DNA from: Dehalococcoidia bacterium
GTDB taxonomy: Bacteria; Chloroflexota; Dehalococcoidia; Tepidiformales; Tepidiformaceae
Reading direction: 5' to 3'
DNA length: 64,000 nucleotides
NCBI GenBank assembly: GCA_020847985.1
Contig: JADLBC010000040.1
Span: forward strand, 1-64,000
Shown: positions 1 through 8,548 of the stretch, in pieces
Position numbering within the stretch: the first letter of the stretch is position 1
Layout: the number at the start of each line of letters is the position of its first letter
Notes under the pieces: generated by a model
The model's input: the letters and a program-made list of their open reading frames with translations, nothing else
Database searches by the model: none
What the model was told of the DNA's origin: nothing
Translations under genes and position numbers: made by a program

Positions 1-185
1 GGACGACGGACGTGACGGGCGCCATCAAGCTGCCGGACGGCGTGGAGATGGTGATGCCCGGGGACAACGTGGTGATGGCGGTGGAGCTCATCCAGCCCGT
101 CGCGATCGAGGAAGGGCTGCGCTTCGCGATTCGCGAAGGCGGCCGCACCGTCGGCGCCGGCGTCGTCACCAAGGTCAGCGAGTAG
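1..185 (+). CDS. tuf: Elongation factor Tu, C-terminal end (partial)
   Basis: The frame is open from base 3 and ends at TAG 183-185, giving about 60 residues of the EF-Tu C-terminal beta-barrel. Recognisable family segments are 'VMPGDNV', '[18 protein letters not shown]' and 'VVTK', the standard end of domain 3, which contacts aminoacyl-tRNA. The GTPase domain lies off the window to the left. It is followed after 28 bases by rpmG and then secE-nusG, the usual bacterial neighbourhood. EF-Tu delivers aminoacyl-tRNA to the ribosome in the cytoplasm. Identification is firm. Confidence 0.97.
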   Translation, partial: TTDVTGAIKLPDGVEMVMPGDNVVMAVELIQPVAIEEGLRFAIREGGRTVGAGVVTKVSE

Positions 186-213
186 TCCGCCGAAGGGCGG
201 GGAGGGTAGAGCC

Positions 214-381
214 ATGGCCAAGGCCAAGGGCGATCGCATCATCATTCATCTGCAGAGCACGGAAGGCCCGGTCTTCCGGTATACGACGCAGAAGAACCGC
301 CGGAACGATTCGGCGCGCATCGAGCTGAAGAAGTATCACCCGGGCCTTCGCCGGCACGTGGTGTTCCGGGAGACCCGGTAA
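214..381 (+). CDS. rpmG: 50S ribosomal protein L33
   Basis: A 55-residue basic protein starting '[12 protein letters not shown]' and containing '[19 protein letters not shown]', the L33 signature. The paired cysteines of zinc-binding L33 forms are absent, so this is the cysteine-free type. A strong ribosome binding site (GGAGGG, about 201-206) precedes ATG 214. It sits between tuf and secE, a common arrangement, and is most likely co-transcribed with both. It is a component of the large ribosomal subunit. Confidence 0.96.
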   Translation: MAKAKGDRIIIHLQSTEGPVFRYTTQKNRRNDSARIELKKYHPGLRRHVVFRETR

Positions 382-386
382 CTTCG

Positions 387-755
387 ATGGCACGCACACC
401 GCGACGCCGCGTGGAAGCCACCCCTGGTGCGGGCACGCCTTCGGGCGAGTCCGCTCCGCGGCGCGTTCGCGAGAACCTGCCCCGGCCGGCCGCCGCCCCG
501 ATTGCAACGCGGGCGACGACGGGCGGGATGCAGGCTGCTCCCGCCCGCCGCCGCAGCCCGCTGGCTTCGCTTACGAAGCTCCAGCCTTCGTTCATCGCCG
601 ATATCGTCTCGGAATTGCGCAAGGTGACGTGGCCGACGTTTTCGGAGACGCGTTACCTGACGACGGTGGTCGCGATTGTGGCCGGCGTCATGGGCCTGTT
701 CCTTGGCGGGCTCGACCTCACCTTCGGGTGGGCGATCGAGAAGCTGTTCTTCTAA
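387..755 (+). CDS. secE: Preprotein translocase subunit SecE
   Basis: 122 residues. The C-terminal half is typical SecE: an amphipathic helix with 'ELRKVTWPTFSET' followed by one membrane helix at about residues 92-115. The N-terminal 60 residues are Arg/Ala/Pro-rich and look disordered, making it longer than minimal SecE proteins of about 60 residues. SecE clamps SecY in the Sec translocon in the cytoplasmic membrane. It begins 5 bases after rpmG and ends 4 bases before nusG, so it belongs to the same operon. Confidence 0.95.
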   Translation: MARTPRRRVEATPGAGTPSGESAPRRVRENLPRPAAAPIATRATTGGMQAAPARRRSPLASLTKLQPSFIADIVSELRKVTWPTFSETRYLTTVVAIVAGVMGLFLGGLDLTFGWAIEKLFF

Positions 756-759
756 GCCT

Positions 760-1437
760 ATGAGCAATGAACCGCGAACCCAGGCCCTTTCGGACGAACC
801 GGCCGCGCCCAAGCGGAAGGCACCGGTACGCCGCCGCAAGGACGACGATATCGCCGAGCAGGAACAACTGACCGACGAGGAGATCACCGCGCCGGGCCGG
901 AACTGGTATTTCCTGCACACCTATAGCGGGCACGAGAACAAGGTCCGCCACGCGATCAAGAGCACGGTCGAGCAGGCGGATGCGCGGGACAAGATCTTCC
1001 ACGTGGTCGTTCCCACGGAGGATGAGATCGAGATCCGCGAGGGGCAGCGGCGGACGGTGAAGCGGAAGCTGTACCCGGGGTACGTGCTCGTGCAGACGAT
1101 CACGCTCAAGGAAGGCGACCCGGATTCGGACGAGGCCTGGCACATGATCCGGAACACGACGGGTGTGACGGGCTTCGTGAGTTCGGGGACGCGGCCGGTG
1201 CCGCTTTCGCCGGAGGAAGTGAGCCACATCCTGCGGGCGATGCGGATGGAGCAGCCGCGGGTGCGTGTTGGCTTCATCCCGGGCCAGAACGTGCGCATCA
1301 TCACGGGCCCCTTCGAGGATTTCGTCGGGACGGTGGACGAGATCGATACGGAGAAGGGGAAGGTGAAGGTGCTGGTGAACATGTTCGGGCGGGAGACGCC
1401 AGTGACGCTGGACTTCCTGGAAGTCGAGAAGCTGTAG
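760..1437 (+). CDS. nusG: Transcription termination/antitermination protein NusG
   Basis: 225 residues from ATG 760. An acidic/basic extension of about 48 residues is followed by the NGN domain ('NWYFLHTYSGHENKVRHAI', 'LYPGYVLV') and a C-terminal KOW domain ('GPFEDFVGTVDEID', 'VNMFGRETPV'). NusG binds RNA polymerase and links it to Rho or to the ribosome; rho itself is at 32.4 kb. The start follows the secE stop by 4 bases. A strong hairpin terminator begins 22 bases after the stop, so the usual downstream rplK-rplA genes are not in this transcription unit. Confidence 0.97.
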   Translation: MSNEPRTQALSDEPAAPKRKAPVRRRKDDDIAEQEQLTDEEITAPGRNWYFLHTYSGHENKVRHAIKSTVEQADARDKIFHVVVPTEDEIEIREGQRRTVKRKLYPGYVLVQTITLKEGDPDSDEAWHMIRNTTGVTGFVSSGTRPVPLSPEEVSHILRAMRMEQPRVRVGFIPGQNVRIITGPFEDFVGTVDEIDTEKGKVKVLVNMFGRETPVTLDFLEVEKL

Positions 1438-1459
1438 CGGCGCGCAGGGAGCAAACGCG

Positions 1460-1491
1460 AGACGCCCGGCCAGGTTGGCCGGGCGTCTTTG
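1460..1491 (+). terminator. Rho-independent terminator after nusG
   Basis: Inverted repeat agacgcccggcca / tggccgggcgtct with a 3-base loop, followed by a short T run. It closes the tuf-rpmG-secE-nusG unit. Confidence 0.85.
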
Positions 1492-1522
1492 TGTGTGCGG
1501 GGGGTGGGGTTAGGGCGGTGAG

Positions 1523-2659
1523 CTATGCATCCAGCAGCCGGAGATAGGCTTCGAAGGCGAATCGGCGGTTTCGCTGTTGTCCGGTCGTTTCGACAAGGAT
1601 GCCCAAGGCAGCAAGGCGGTCGACAAGCTTGCGCGCTCCTCCGAATGAGGTGCCGACCCTGGCAGCGACACTGTTTACGTTCACAATTGGCTGCTCGAAC
1701 AACGCATCGAGCAGCTTGATGGCGTGGCCACCCGCACGGTTGGCGAGCAGCAGCGTGCGGTGCTCTTCGCGCAGCGCCACGATCTGGCGTGCCAGGCTGA
1801 CGGCCTCGGTGGCGGTATCAGCCACCCCACGCAGAAAGAACCGCAGCCAGCCCTCCCAGTCACCGGTTACACGAACGGCTGTGAGGCTGTCGTAATACTC
1901 GGCGCGGTTGCGCTTGAGGTAGTAGCTGAGATAGAGCAGCGGTTGCTCGAGGGCACCGCCATGTGCCAGGAGCAAGGTTATGAGCAGGCGCCCGACGCGG
2001 CCATTTCCATCAAGAAACGGGTGGATCGTTTCGAATTGGGCGTGGGCAATCGCCGCGTGAACGAGCGGCGGCAGGCCATCGGCGTCATTGAGGAATCGCT
2101 CAAGGTCGTCCATGGCAGCATCCATTTCGAGCGGTGGGGGAGGAACAAAGGACGCGTCCTCGATGCGCGCACTGTCGCCGCCGATCCAGTTCTGTGTCGT
2201 TCGAAACTGGCCCGGCTGTTTCCCGGCGCCGCGACCCGTGGAAAGCAATATGGCGTGGAGTTCGCGAATCAGGCGACGAGAAAGCGGCATCTCCGGCAGC
2301 CGCCGAAGTCCATGGTTGAGGGCACCGACGTAGTTCACGACCTCCTCGACATCCGGGGGGAGACCCGGGCCCTAAATGCCCAGCTCGAATTCAAGGACAT
2401 TCTCCAGCGTGCTCTGCGTTCCCTCGATCTGAGAACTCAGAACAGCCTCCCGCCGGACGTACATGGCTACGAAGAGATCAGGGTTGGGTAGGAGCCTGGC
2501 GACGCTGTCCAACCTCCCGACCGACTGGTCGGCCCGGGAGAGGAGTGAGAGGAGGGCCGCGTCAAAGACCAGTGGCGGGTCTGGGGGCAAAGGAGCAGGC
2601 AGGAATGCCACGTACCCCGCTGGCTGCAGAGCAAAGCGCCCAGATCGCGTGCCAGACAC
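1523..2659 (-). pseudogene. Fic-domain AMP-transferase interrupted by one in-frame amber codon
   Basis: Two reading segments on the minus strand lie in the same frame, separated only by TAG at 2372-2374. The N-terminal part (2659 to 2375, GTG start, 95 residues) carries the Fic_N region with 'SSQIEGTQS', which fits the inhibitory-helix motif [S/T]xxxE[G/N]. The C-terminal part continues as 'GPGLPPDVEEVVNYVGALN', then the catalytic Fic motif HPFLDGNGRVGR (about 2024-1986), and ends in a winged-helix-like segment. Across the amber the protein reads smoothly, so this is a nonsense change rather than a frameshift. Fic proteins transfer AMP or related groups to target proteins. Codon choice is more mixed than in the neighbours, hinting at transfer. 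It could be a recent pseudogene, or two pieces made by re-initiation (GTG 2338 has AGGAGG two bases upstream). Confidence 0.85.
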
Positions 2660-2670
2660 TGAACCGATCC

Positions 2671-2745
2671 CTTATTGCCCTGCCGTGAGATAAGCGGCCT
2701 TGACGCCGGGCCTTATTTCACGAATGGGCTCTTTCGTGAAATAAG
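2671..2745. promoter_or_regulatory. Inverted-repeat operator upstream of the Fic gene
   Basis: A perfect 13-bp inverted repeat, cttatttcacgaa (2712-2724) and ttcgtgaaataag (2733-2745) with an 8-base spacer, lies 53 bp upstream of the Fic start. A degenerate copy (cttattgcc... / ccgtgagataag, 2671-2694) lies nearer the start. The C-terminal winged-helix segment of the Fic protein is an obvious candidate to bind it; that link is inference. Confidence 0.6.
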
Positions 2746-2812
2746 ACCCGTGGCGGTGTATCCGGGGCGTCTCCGTGGGTGTTGATTCGTTCACGGTGGC
2801 GGGGTGCGCGGA

Positions 2813-2827
2813 AACGAAAATTTCGTT
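2813..2827. promoter_or_regulatory. 15-bp palindrome upstream of the HTH-inositol synthase
   Basis: AACGAAA-a-TTTCGTT is a perfect palindrome 11 bp before the GTG start of the HTH-fused inositol-phosphate synthase. It abuts the AGGA ribosome binding site. It is placed like an operator for autoregulation; the binding protein is inferred. Confidence 0.55.
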
Positions 2828-2838
2828 AGGATGCGCGG

Positions 2839-4369
<1,531 letters not shown>

Positions 4370-4371
<2 letters not shown>

Positions 4372-4402
4372 TTCCAAGTTCCCGGTTGTCAGTTCCCAGG
4401 GA
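4370..4402. repeat. Degenerate AGTTCCC heptamer repeats
   Basis: Near-tandem copies of agttccc (agttcca, agttccc, ggttgtc, agttccc) lie directly after the inositol synthase stop. They match the heptamers in the larger composite repeats at 28.9 and 31.5 kb and again sit just before a terminator hairpin. Confidence 0.55.
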
Positions 4403-4408
4403 TTGGAG

Positions 4409-4435
4409 AGGGCCCGCGTTGCGGGCCCTTTCTGT
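4409..4435 (+). terminator. Terminator after inositol synthase
   Basis: agggcccgc-gtt-gcgggccct hairpin followed by ttctgttcc, a typical Rho-independent terminator. Between it and 4660 I see no convincing gene. Confidence 0.8.
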
Positions 4436-4660
4436 TCCTCATCGGACGGCCGCCTCTGCGACGGTGATGAGCGCCGAGAGGGGCACGTCGAGGCCGGTGA
4501 CCACGGTTTGAATCCCGCGCGTGGAGCCGCCTCCCATGCTGATTTCGGTTCATCGGTCGCTCGAACCGCCCTCGATTCCTTCCTCGCCCTACGTTGGCGG
4601 CACAGGGCGGATTGTCGTGCCCTCGCAGCTAGCGGGGCAGGTCCAGAGCGGTCGTTCGCG

Positions 4661-5089
4661 TTAGCGGCGGATGGTGCGGAGGGCGACGAGGTGCCAGGTG
4701 ACGCCGATGCCGACGGCGGCGAGGATGCCTTCGACCCACCACGTTTCCTGGAAGACCCAGCCGGTGACGCCGAGCCCGAGCCAGAGCGAGCCGATCGACC
4801 ACATCTTCGTGCCGACGGTGGCGCCGCGCTCTTCCTTATATTCGCGGAGGTAGCGGCCGAAGACGCGGTTGGTGGTGAGCCAGCGGTAGGCGCCGGGGGA
4901 GCTCTTGCCGAAGCAGGCGGCGGCGCCGAGGAAGAACACGGTGGTCGGCAGCAGGGGGAGGAAGATGCCGGCGACGCCGATGCCGACAAGGAGGGCGCCG
5001 AGGCTGAAGAAGGCCCAGCGCACGAGCCGGTGGCGGTCGGGGTGTGAACCTTCCAATTCTGCCATTTCGAGCGCGGGCGCCTGCTGCAT
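4661..5089 (-). CDS. YbaN/DUF454 family membrane protein
   Basis: 142 residues with about four hydrophobic segments. It has the DUF454 pattern 'LGALLVGIGVAGIFLPLLPT' followed by 'FLGAAACFGKSSPGAYRWL' and 'VFGRYLREYKE'. Members are small inner-membrane proteins of unknown function (YbaN in E. coli). It is divergent from purL with about 130 bp between the starts, so the two promoters share that gap. The family match is good; no function can be given. Confidence 0.85.
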   Translation of the reverse strand: MQQAPALEMAELEGSHPDRHRLVRWAFFSLGALLVGIGVAGIFLPLLPTTVFFLGAAACFGKSSPGAYRWLTTNRVFGRYLREYKEERGATVGTKMWSIGSLWLGLGVTGWVFQETWWVEGILAAVGIGVTWHLVALRTIRR

Positions 5090-5218
5090 GAGAGCTTCAG
5101 TATGACAGGCGGCGGGCGTGCTGTCAGCGGGGGCCGGGGAAGAGCAGGGAGATTCGAACGGAGGATGAGGGCTTCGGGCGTGCTCCCGCGTAGCCTCGGC
5201 CGCGGATACGCTTGAGGC

Positions 5219-7423
5219 ATGTCAGTGACGCAGGAAGCCCTCGACGCCGTCGCCCTCAGCCGTGCGGAATACGACCTCCTCGTGGAGCGCCTGGGGCGCG
5301 AGCCGAACGCGGTGGAGCTGGGCATGTTCGGTTCGCTCTGGAGCGAGCATTGCGGCTACAAGAACAGCAAGCCGCTGCTTTCGCTCTTCCCGACGGGGGG
5401 CGACCGCATCCTGACGAAGGTGGGCGCGGAGAACGCGGGCGCGATCGACATCGGCGACGGGCTGTGCGTGGTGATGAAGGTGGAATCGCACAACCACCCT
5501 TCGGCGATCGAGCCGTACCAGGGTGCGGCGACAGGCGTCGGCGGGATCGTGCGGGACATCTTCGCGATGGGAGCCTACCCGGTGGCGATCCTGGATTCGC
5601 TGCGCTTCGGGCCGATCTGGGATGCGCAGAACCGGTTCCTGTTCGAGGGCGTGGTCGCGGGTATCGGCGGGTACGGCAACTGCCTGGGCATCCCGAACGT
5701 GGGCGGCGAGGTGTTCTTCGCGGCGGCGTACAACGGGAACCCGCTGGTGAACGCGATGTGCGTAGGGGTGGCGGAAACGGCGAAGCTGCTGAGCGCGCGG
5801 GCGCGGGGGGCGGGCAACGCGCTGCTGCTGGTGGGTTCGGACACGGGACGGGACGGCATCCACGGCGCGAGCGGGCTCGCGAGCCGGACGGACCCGGAGG
5901 CGCGCTTCGAGGAGATGCGCCCGGCGGTGCAGGTGGGGAACCCGTTCATGGAAAAGCTGTTGATGGAGGCGTGCTACGAGCTCGCTTCGCAGCATGGCGA
6001 TTGGATTGTGGGGCTGCAGGACCTCGGCGCGGCGGGTCTGACGAGCTCGGTGGTGGAGTGCTGCGCGAAGGGGAACTCGGGCGCGGTGCTGGACCTTTCG
6101 CGGGTGCCGCGGCGCGAGCAGGGGATGACGGCGTACGAGATCATGCTCAGCGAGAGCCAGGAACGGATGCTGGTGATCGCGAAGCGCGAGCATGTGGACG
6201 ATGTGACGGCCCTCTTCCAGCACTGGGAGCTGCACTGCGAGGAGATCGGGCAGGTCACTGACGGGCAGGAAGTGGTGATCATCGATGGCGGCGTCGAGGT
6301 GGCGCGGGTGCCGGTGGAGATCGCGACGGACCCGCCGCTGTACCGCCGCCAGGGTGTGCCGCCGGAGGAGCTGGCGGAGCTGAACACGTTCGACCCCGGG
6401 AGCCTGCCCGACATCGAGGCGGGGCACGCGACGGAGGTGCTGCTGCGGCTCCTCGCGCGCCCCAATATCGCGAGCAAGCGCGGCGTCTATCGCCAGTACG
6501 ACCAGCAGGTGCTGAACAACACCGCCGTACAGCCGGGCGGCGATGCGGCCGTGTTGCGGGTGGCGGGTACGAACCGGGGCATCGCACTGACGACGGACTG
6601 CAACCCGCGCTACTGCTACCTGGACCCGTACATCGGCGGCGCCATCGCGGTGGCCGAGGCGGCACGCAACATCGTCTGCACGGGGGCTTCGCCGGTGGCA
6701 ATCACGGACTGCCTGAACTTCGGGAACCCGGAGAAGCTGGACGTTTACTACCAGCTTTCGCAGGCGGTACGGGGCATTTCAGAGGCGTGCGCGACGTTCG
6801 ACACGCCGGTCGTGAGCGGCAACGTCAGCCTGTACAACGAAACTGCCGGGCGGCCGGTGTACCCGACGCCGGTCATCGGGATGCTGGGGCTGCTGGACGA
6901 TGTCTCGAAGCATCTGCAGTCCGGGTTCCGGGATGCGGAGGCGGGGGTGTATCTGCTGGGTGCGGACGTCGAGCAGCCGGCGGCGACGCTTTCGGGGTCG
7001 GAGTTCCTGGAAGCGGAGCATGGCCGTGTGGCGGGCCTGCCGCGCGTGGACCTCGAGGCCGAGGGCCGGCTGCAACGGCTGGTGCTGCGGCTCGCGGCGG
7101 AAGGGCTGCTGAAGAGCGCGCACGACTGCGCCGACGGCGGCCTGGCGGTGACCATCGCGGAGAGCTGCATGATTGGCGGCATGGGTTTCGCGGGCGAGGC
7201 GGATGTGCCCGGCCGGCTGGATGCCGCGCTCTTCGGGGAGGGCCAGGGCCGCATCGTCGTGAGCATCGGCGGCGGCGAGGGACGGGTGCTGGACCTCGCG
7301 CGGGAGTATGGCGTGCCGGCGGTGCGGCTCGGGCGCACGGTCGCGGGCGATGGCTTCACGTTCGGGCCGGTGAGCACGACGGTGGGTGCGATGACGGCCG
7401 CATGGGAGTCCCTCATCTCCTGA
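5219..7423 (+). CDS. purL: Phosphoribosylformylglycinamidine synthase subunit PurL
   Basis: 734 residues, the length of the small (multi-subunit) PurL type. Motifs: 'WSEHCGYKNS' (about 41-50), 'VESHNHPSAIEPYQGAATG' (88-106) and 'CADGGLAVTIAESC' near the C-terminus, which mark the two AIRS-like ATP-binding halves. It makes formylglycinamidine ribonucleotide in step 4 of purine synthesis, with PurS and PurQ. Neither partner is in the window, while purM (the next step) lies alone at 39.7 kb, so the pathway genes are scattered. The ATG at 5219 fits the family N-terminus. Confidence 0.97.
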   Translation: MSVTQEALDAVALSRAEYDLLVERLGREPNAVELGMFGSLWSEHCGYKNSKPLLSLFPTGGDRILTKVGAENAGAIDIGDGLCVVMKVESHNHPSAIEPYQGAATGVGGIVRDIFAMGAYPVAILDSLRFGPIWDAQNRFLFEGVVAGIGGYGNCLGIPNVGGEVFFAAAYNGNPLVNAMCVGVAETAKLLSARARGAGNALLLVGSDTGRDGIHGASGLASRTDPEARFEEMRPAVQVGNPFMEKLLMEACYELASQHGDWIVGLQDLGAAGLTSSVVECCAKGNSGAVLDLSRVPRREQGMTAYEIMLSESQERMLVIAKREHVDDVTALFQHWELHCEEIGQVTDGQEVVIIDGGVEVARVPVEIATDPPLYRRQGVPPEELAELNTFDPGSLPDIEAGHATEVLLRLLARPNIASKRGVYRQYDQQVLNNTAVQPGGDAAVLRVAGTNRGIALTTDCNPRYCYLDPYIGGAIAVAEAARNIVCTGASPVAITDCLNFGNPEKLDVYYQLSQAVRGISEACATFDTPVVSGNVSLYNETAGRPVYPTPVIGMLGLLDDVSKHLQSGFRDAEAGVYLLGADVEQPAATLSGSEFLEAEHGRVAGLPRVDLEAEGRLQRLVLRLAAEGLLKSAHDCADGGLAVTIAESCMIGGMGFAGEADVPGRLDAALFGEGQGRIVVSIGGGEGRVLDLAREYGVPAVRLGRTVAGDGFTFGPVSTTVGAMTAAWESLIS

Positions 7424-7587
7424 GGCCCCGGCGGAGGCCGTGCCACGGCGACAGGCAATGTCGCGAGATCGGTAAATTCGCTGGCAGCGGTGGGATGGCC
7501 TCGCCGCGCACGCGATCCGGGGCGTTGCGCGCGTGCGCGGGCCGGGTTCTACACTCGCTCCACGGCAACCTTCGATGGAGAGACAGC

Positions 7588-7794
7588 GTGCAAACGGCGT
7601 TCTATGAGGCGGACCCGTTCAGCGGGAGCAAGGGCGAGCACTTCGCGACGATCGAGTCGGACTACCGGTGGGAGAAGGGTGACGAGGTGTGGATCGAGGC
7701 GAAGGGACGGCGAGTGAAGCTGCGGATCACCTGGGTGCATGTGACGGTGACGGATGCCGGCGTGAGCCGCGAACTGCTGGGGCTGAAGCTGTAG
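7588..7794 (+). CDS. Small conserved-looking protein of unknown function
   Basis: 68 residues from GTG 7588, with GGAGAG seven bases upstream. The sequence alternates charged and beta-forming stretches ('EKGDEVWIEAKGRRVKLRI', 'VTVTDAGVSRELLGLKL'), suggesting a compact small beta-barrel. I recognise no family. It is 164 bp downstream of purL and ends just before a bidirectional terminator shared with the next gene, so it is probably its own short unit. Codon use matches its neighbours, which supports it being real. Confidence 0.6.
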   Translation: MQTAFYEADPFSGSKGEHFATIESDYRWEKGDEVWIEAKGRRVKLRITWVHVTVTDAGVSRELLGLKL

Positions 7795-7822
7795 CGCAGG
7801 GACGGCGATGGCCGGACACACG

Positions 7823-7853
7823 ACGAGGCCCGCGATGTTCGCGGGCCTCGTTT
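7823..7853. terminator. Bidirectional terminator hairpin
   Basis: Perfect 12-bp stem acgaggcccgcg / cgcgggcctcgt with a 5-base loop, between two convergent genes. It is followed by TTT on the plus side. Confidence 0.75.
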
Positions 7854-7870
7854 CGATCGATGCGGAGGTG

Positions 7871-8386
7871 CTAGCGGCGGCGGCGAGCGAAGCCGTAGGA
7901 AGCGGCGCCGGCAGCGGCCACGGCGGCGACGGCGGCGCCGAGGAAGAGCTCGGAGGGCACGCCGGACTCATCGTTGGCGGCGAGGGCGCCGGTGCCGGTG
8001 TCGGGGGGCTTGATCACGTCGGGGTTCACGCGCGGGGCCACGACCGAGAGGGTGGCGGCGCACTGGAGCACGCCGGCGGTGACGCTCACGGTGAGGGTGC
8101 CGGGATTCGTGCCAACGGGAACGTTGAGCGTGGCCTTACCATCGGCGCCGGTGACGCCGGAGGAGCCGCCCGCGACGCTGACGGGCACCGCCGGGGCGGG
8201 CTTGCCATCGGCGAGGAGGGTGGTGACGGTGAGGGTGGTGGTGCTGTTCGTCTGCACGCTCGTGGCGGAGGGAGCGACGGTGCACACGCCGAGCGGCGCG
8301 GGGTACTGCGCGGAAACGGTGCTGAGGCCCATCCCGGCCAGGGTTGCCAGGGCGAACCCGGCACCAGCCATAACTCTAAGCCGCAT
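7871..8386 (-). CDS. Secreted Ig-like protein with C-terminal wall/membrane anchor
   Basis: 171 residues. A signal peptide (1 to about 26, ending 'LSTVSA') is followed by one bacterial Ig-like (invasin-type) domain with 'APSATSVQTNSTTTLTVTTL' and 'GADGKATLNVPVG'. It ends with 'PPDTGTG', a spacer, a hydrophobic helix (about 147-166) and a terminal 'RRRR'. That order resembles an LPXTG-type sorting signal, with P in place of the usual L. It is probably exported and surface-anchored. A second protein with a similar tail is encoded at 29109-29660. The ligand or partner is unknown. Confidence 0.75.
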   Translation of the reverse strand: MRLRVMAGAGFALATLAGMGLSTVSAQYPAPLGVCTVAPSATSVQTNSTTTLTVTTLLADGKPAPAVPVSVAGGSSGVTGADGKATLNVPVGTNPGTLTVSVTAGVLQCAATLSVVAPRVNPDVIKPPDTGTGALAANDESGVPSELFLGAAVAAVAAAGAASYGFARRRR

Positions 8387-8548
8387 CGTGTGACTCCAAA
8401 GGAGTAGGTCCGGCCATGCTAGTCCTAATTCGGAGGATTATTCAAGCGTTACTCCGCAACCACTGAGAGGCAACGCACATTCCACGGACATTCGGCCATG
8501 GCCGCGCCACGCGCGCTCAACCCTCGTGGCGACGGTTCATGACGCCGG

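Noticed and set aside
2340-2400. Frameshift in the Fic gene
   Set aside because: Reading codon by codon shows both halves are in the same frame; only a TAG codon interrupts them, so this is a nonsense codon.
4440-4560. tRNA-like T-loop (ggtttgaatccc) and a 32-codon minus-strand frame
   Set aside because: No cloverleaf can be built around the loop, and the tiny frame lacks a ribosome binding site or recognisable family.
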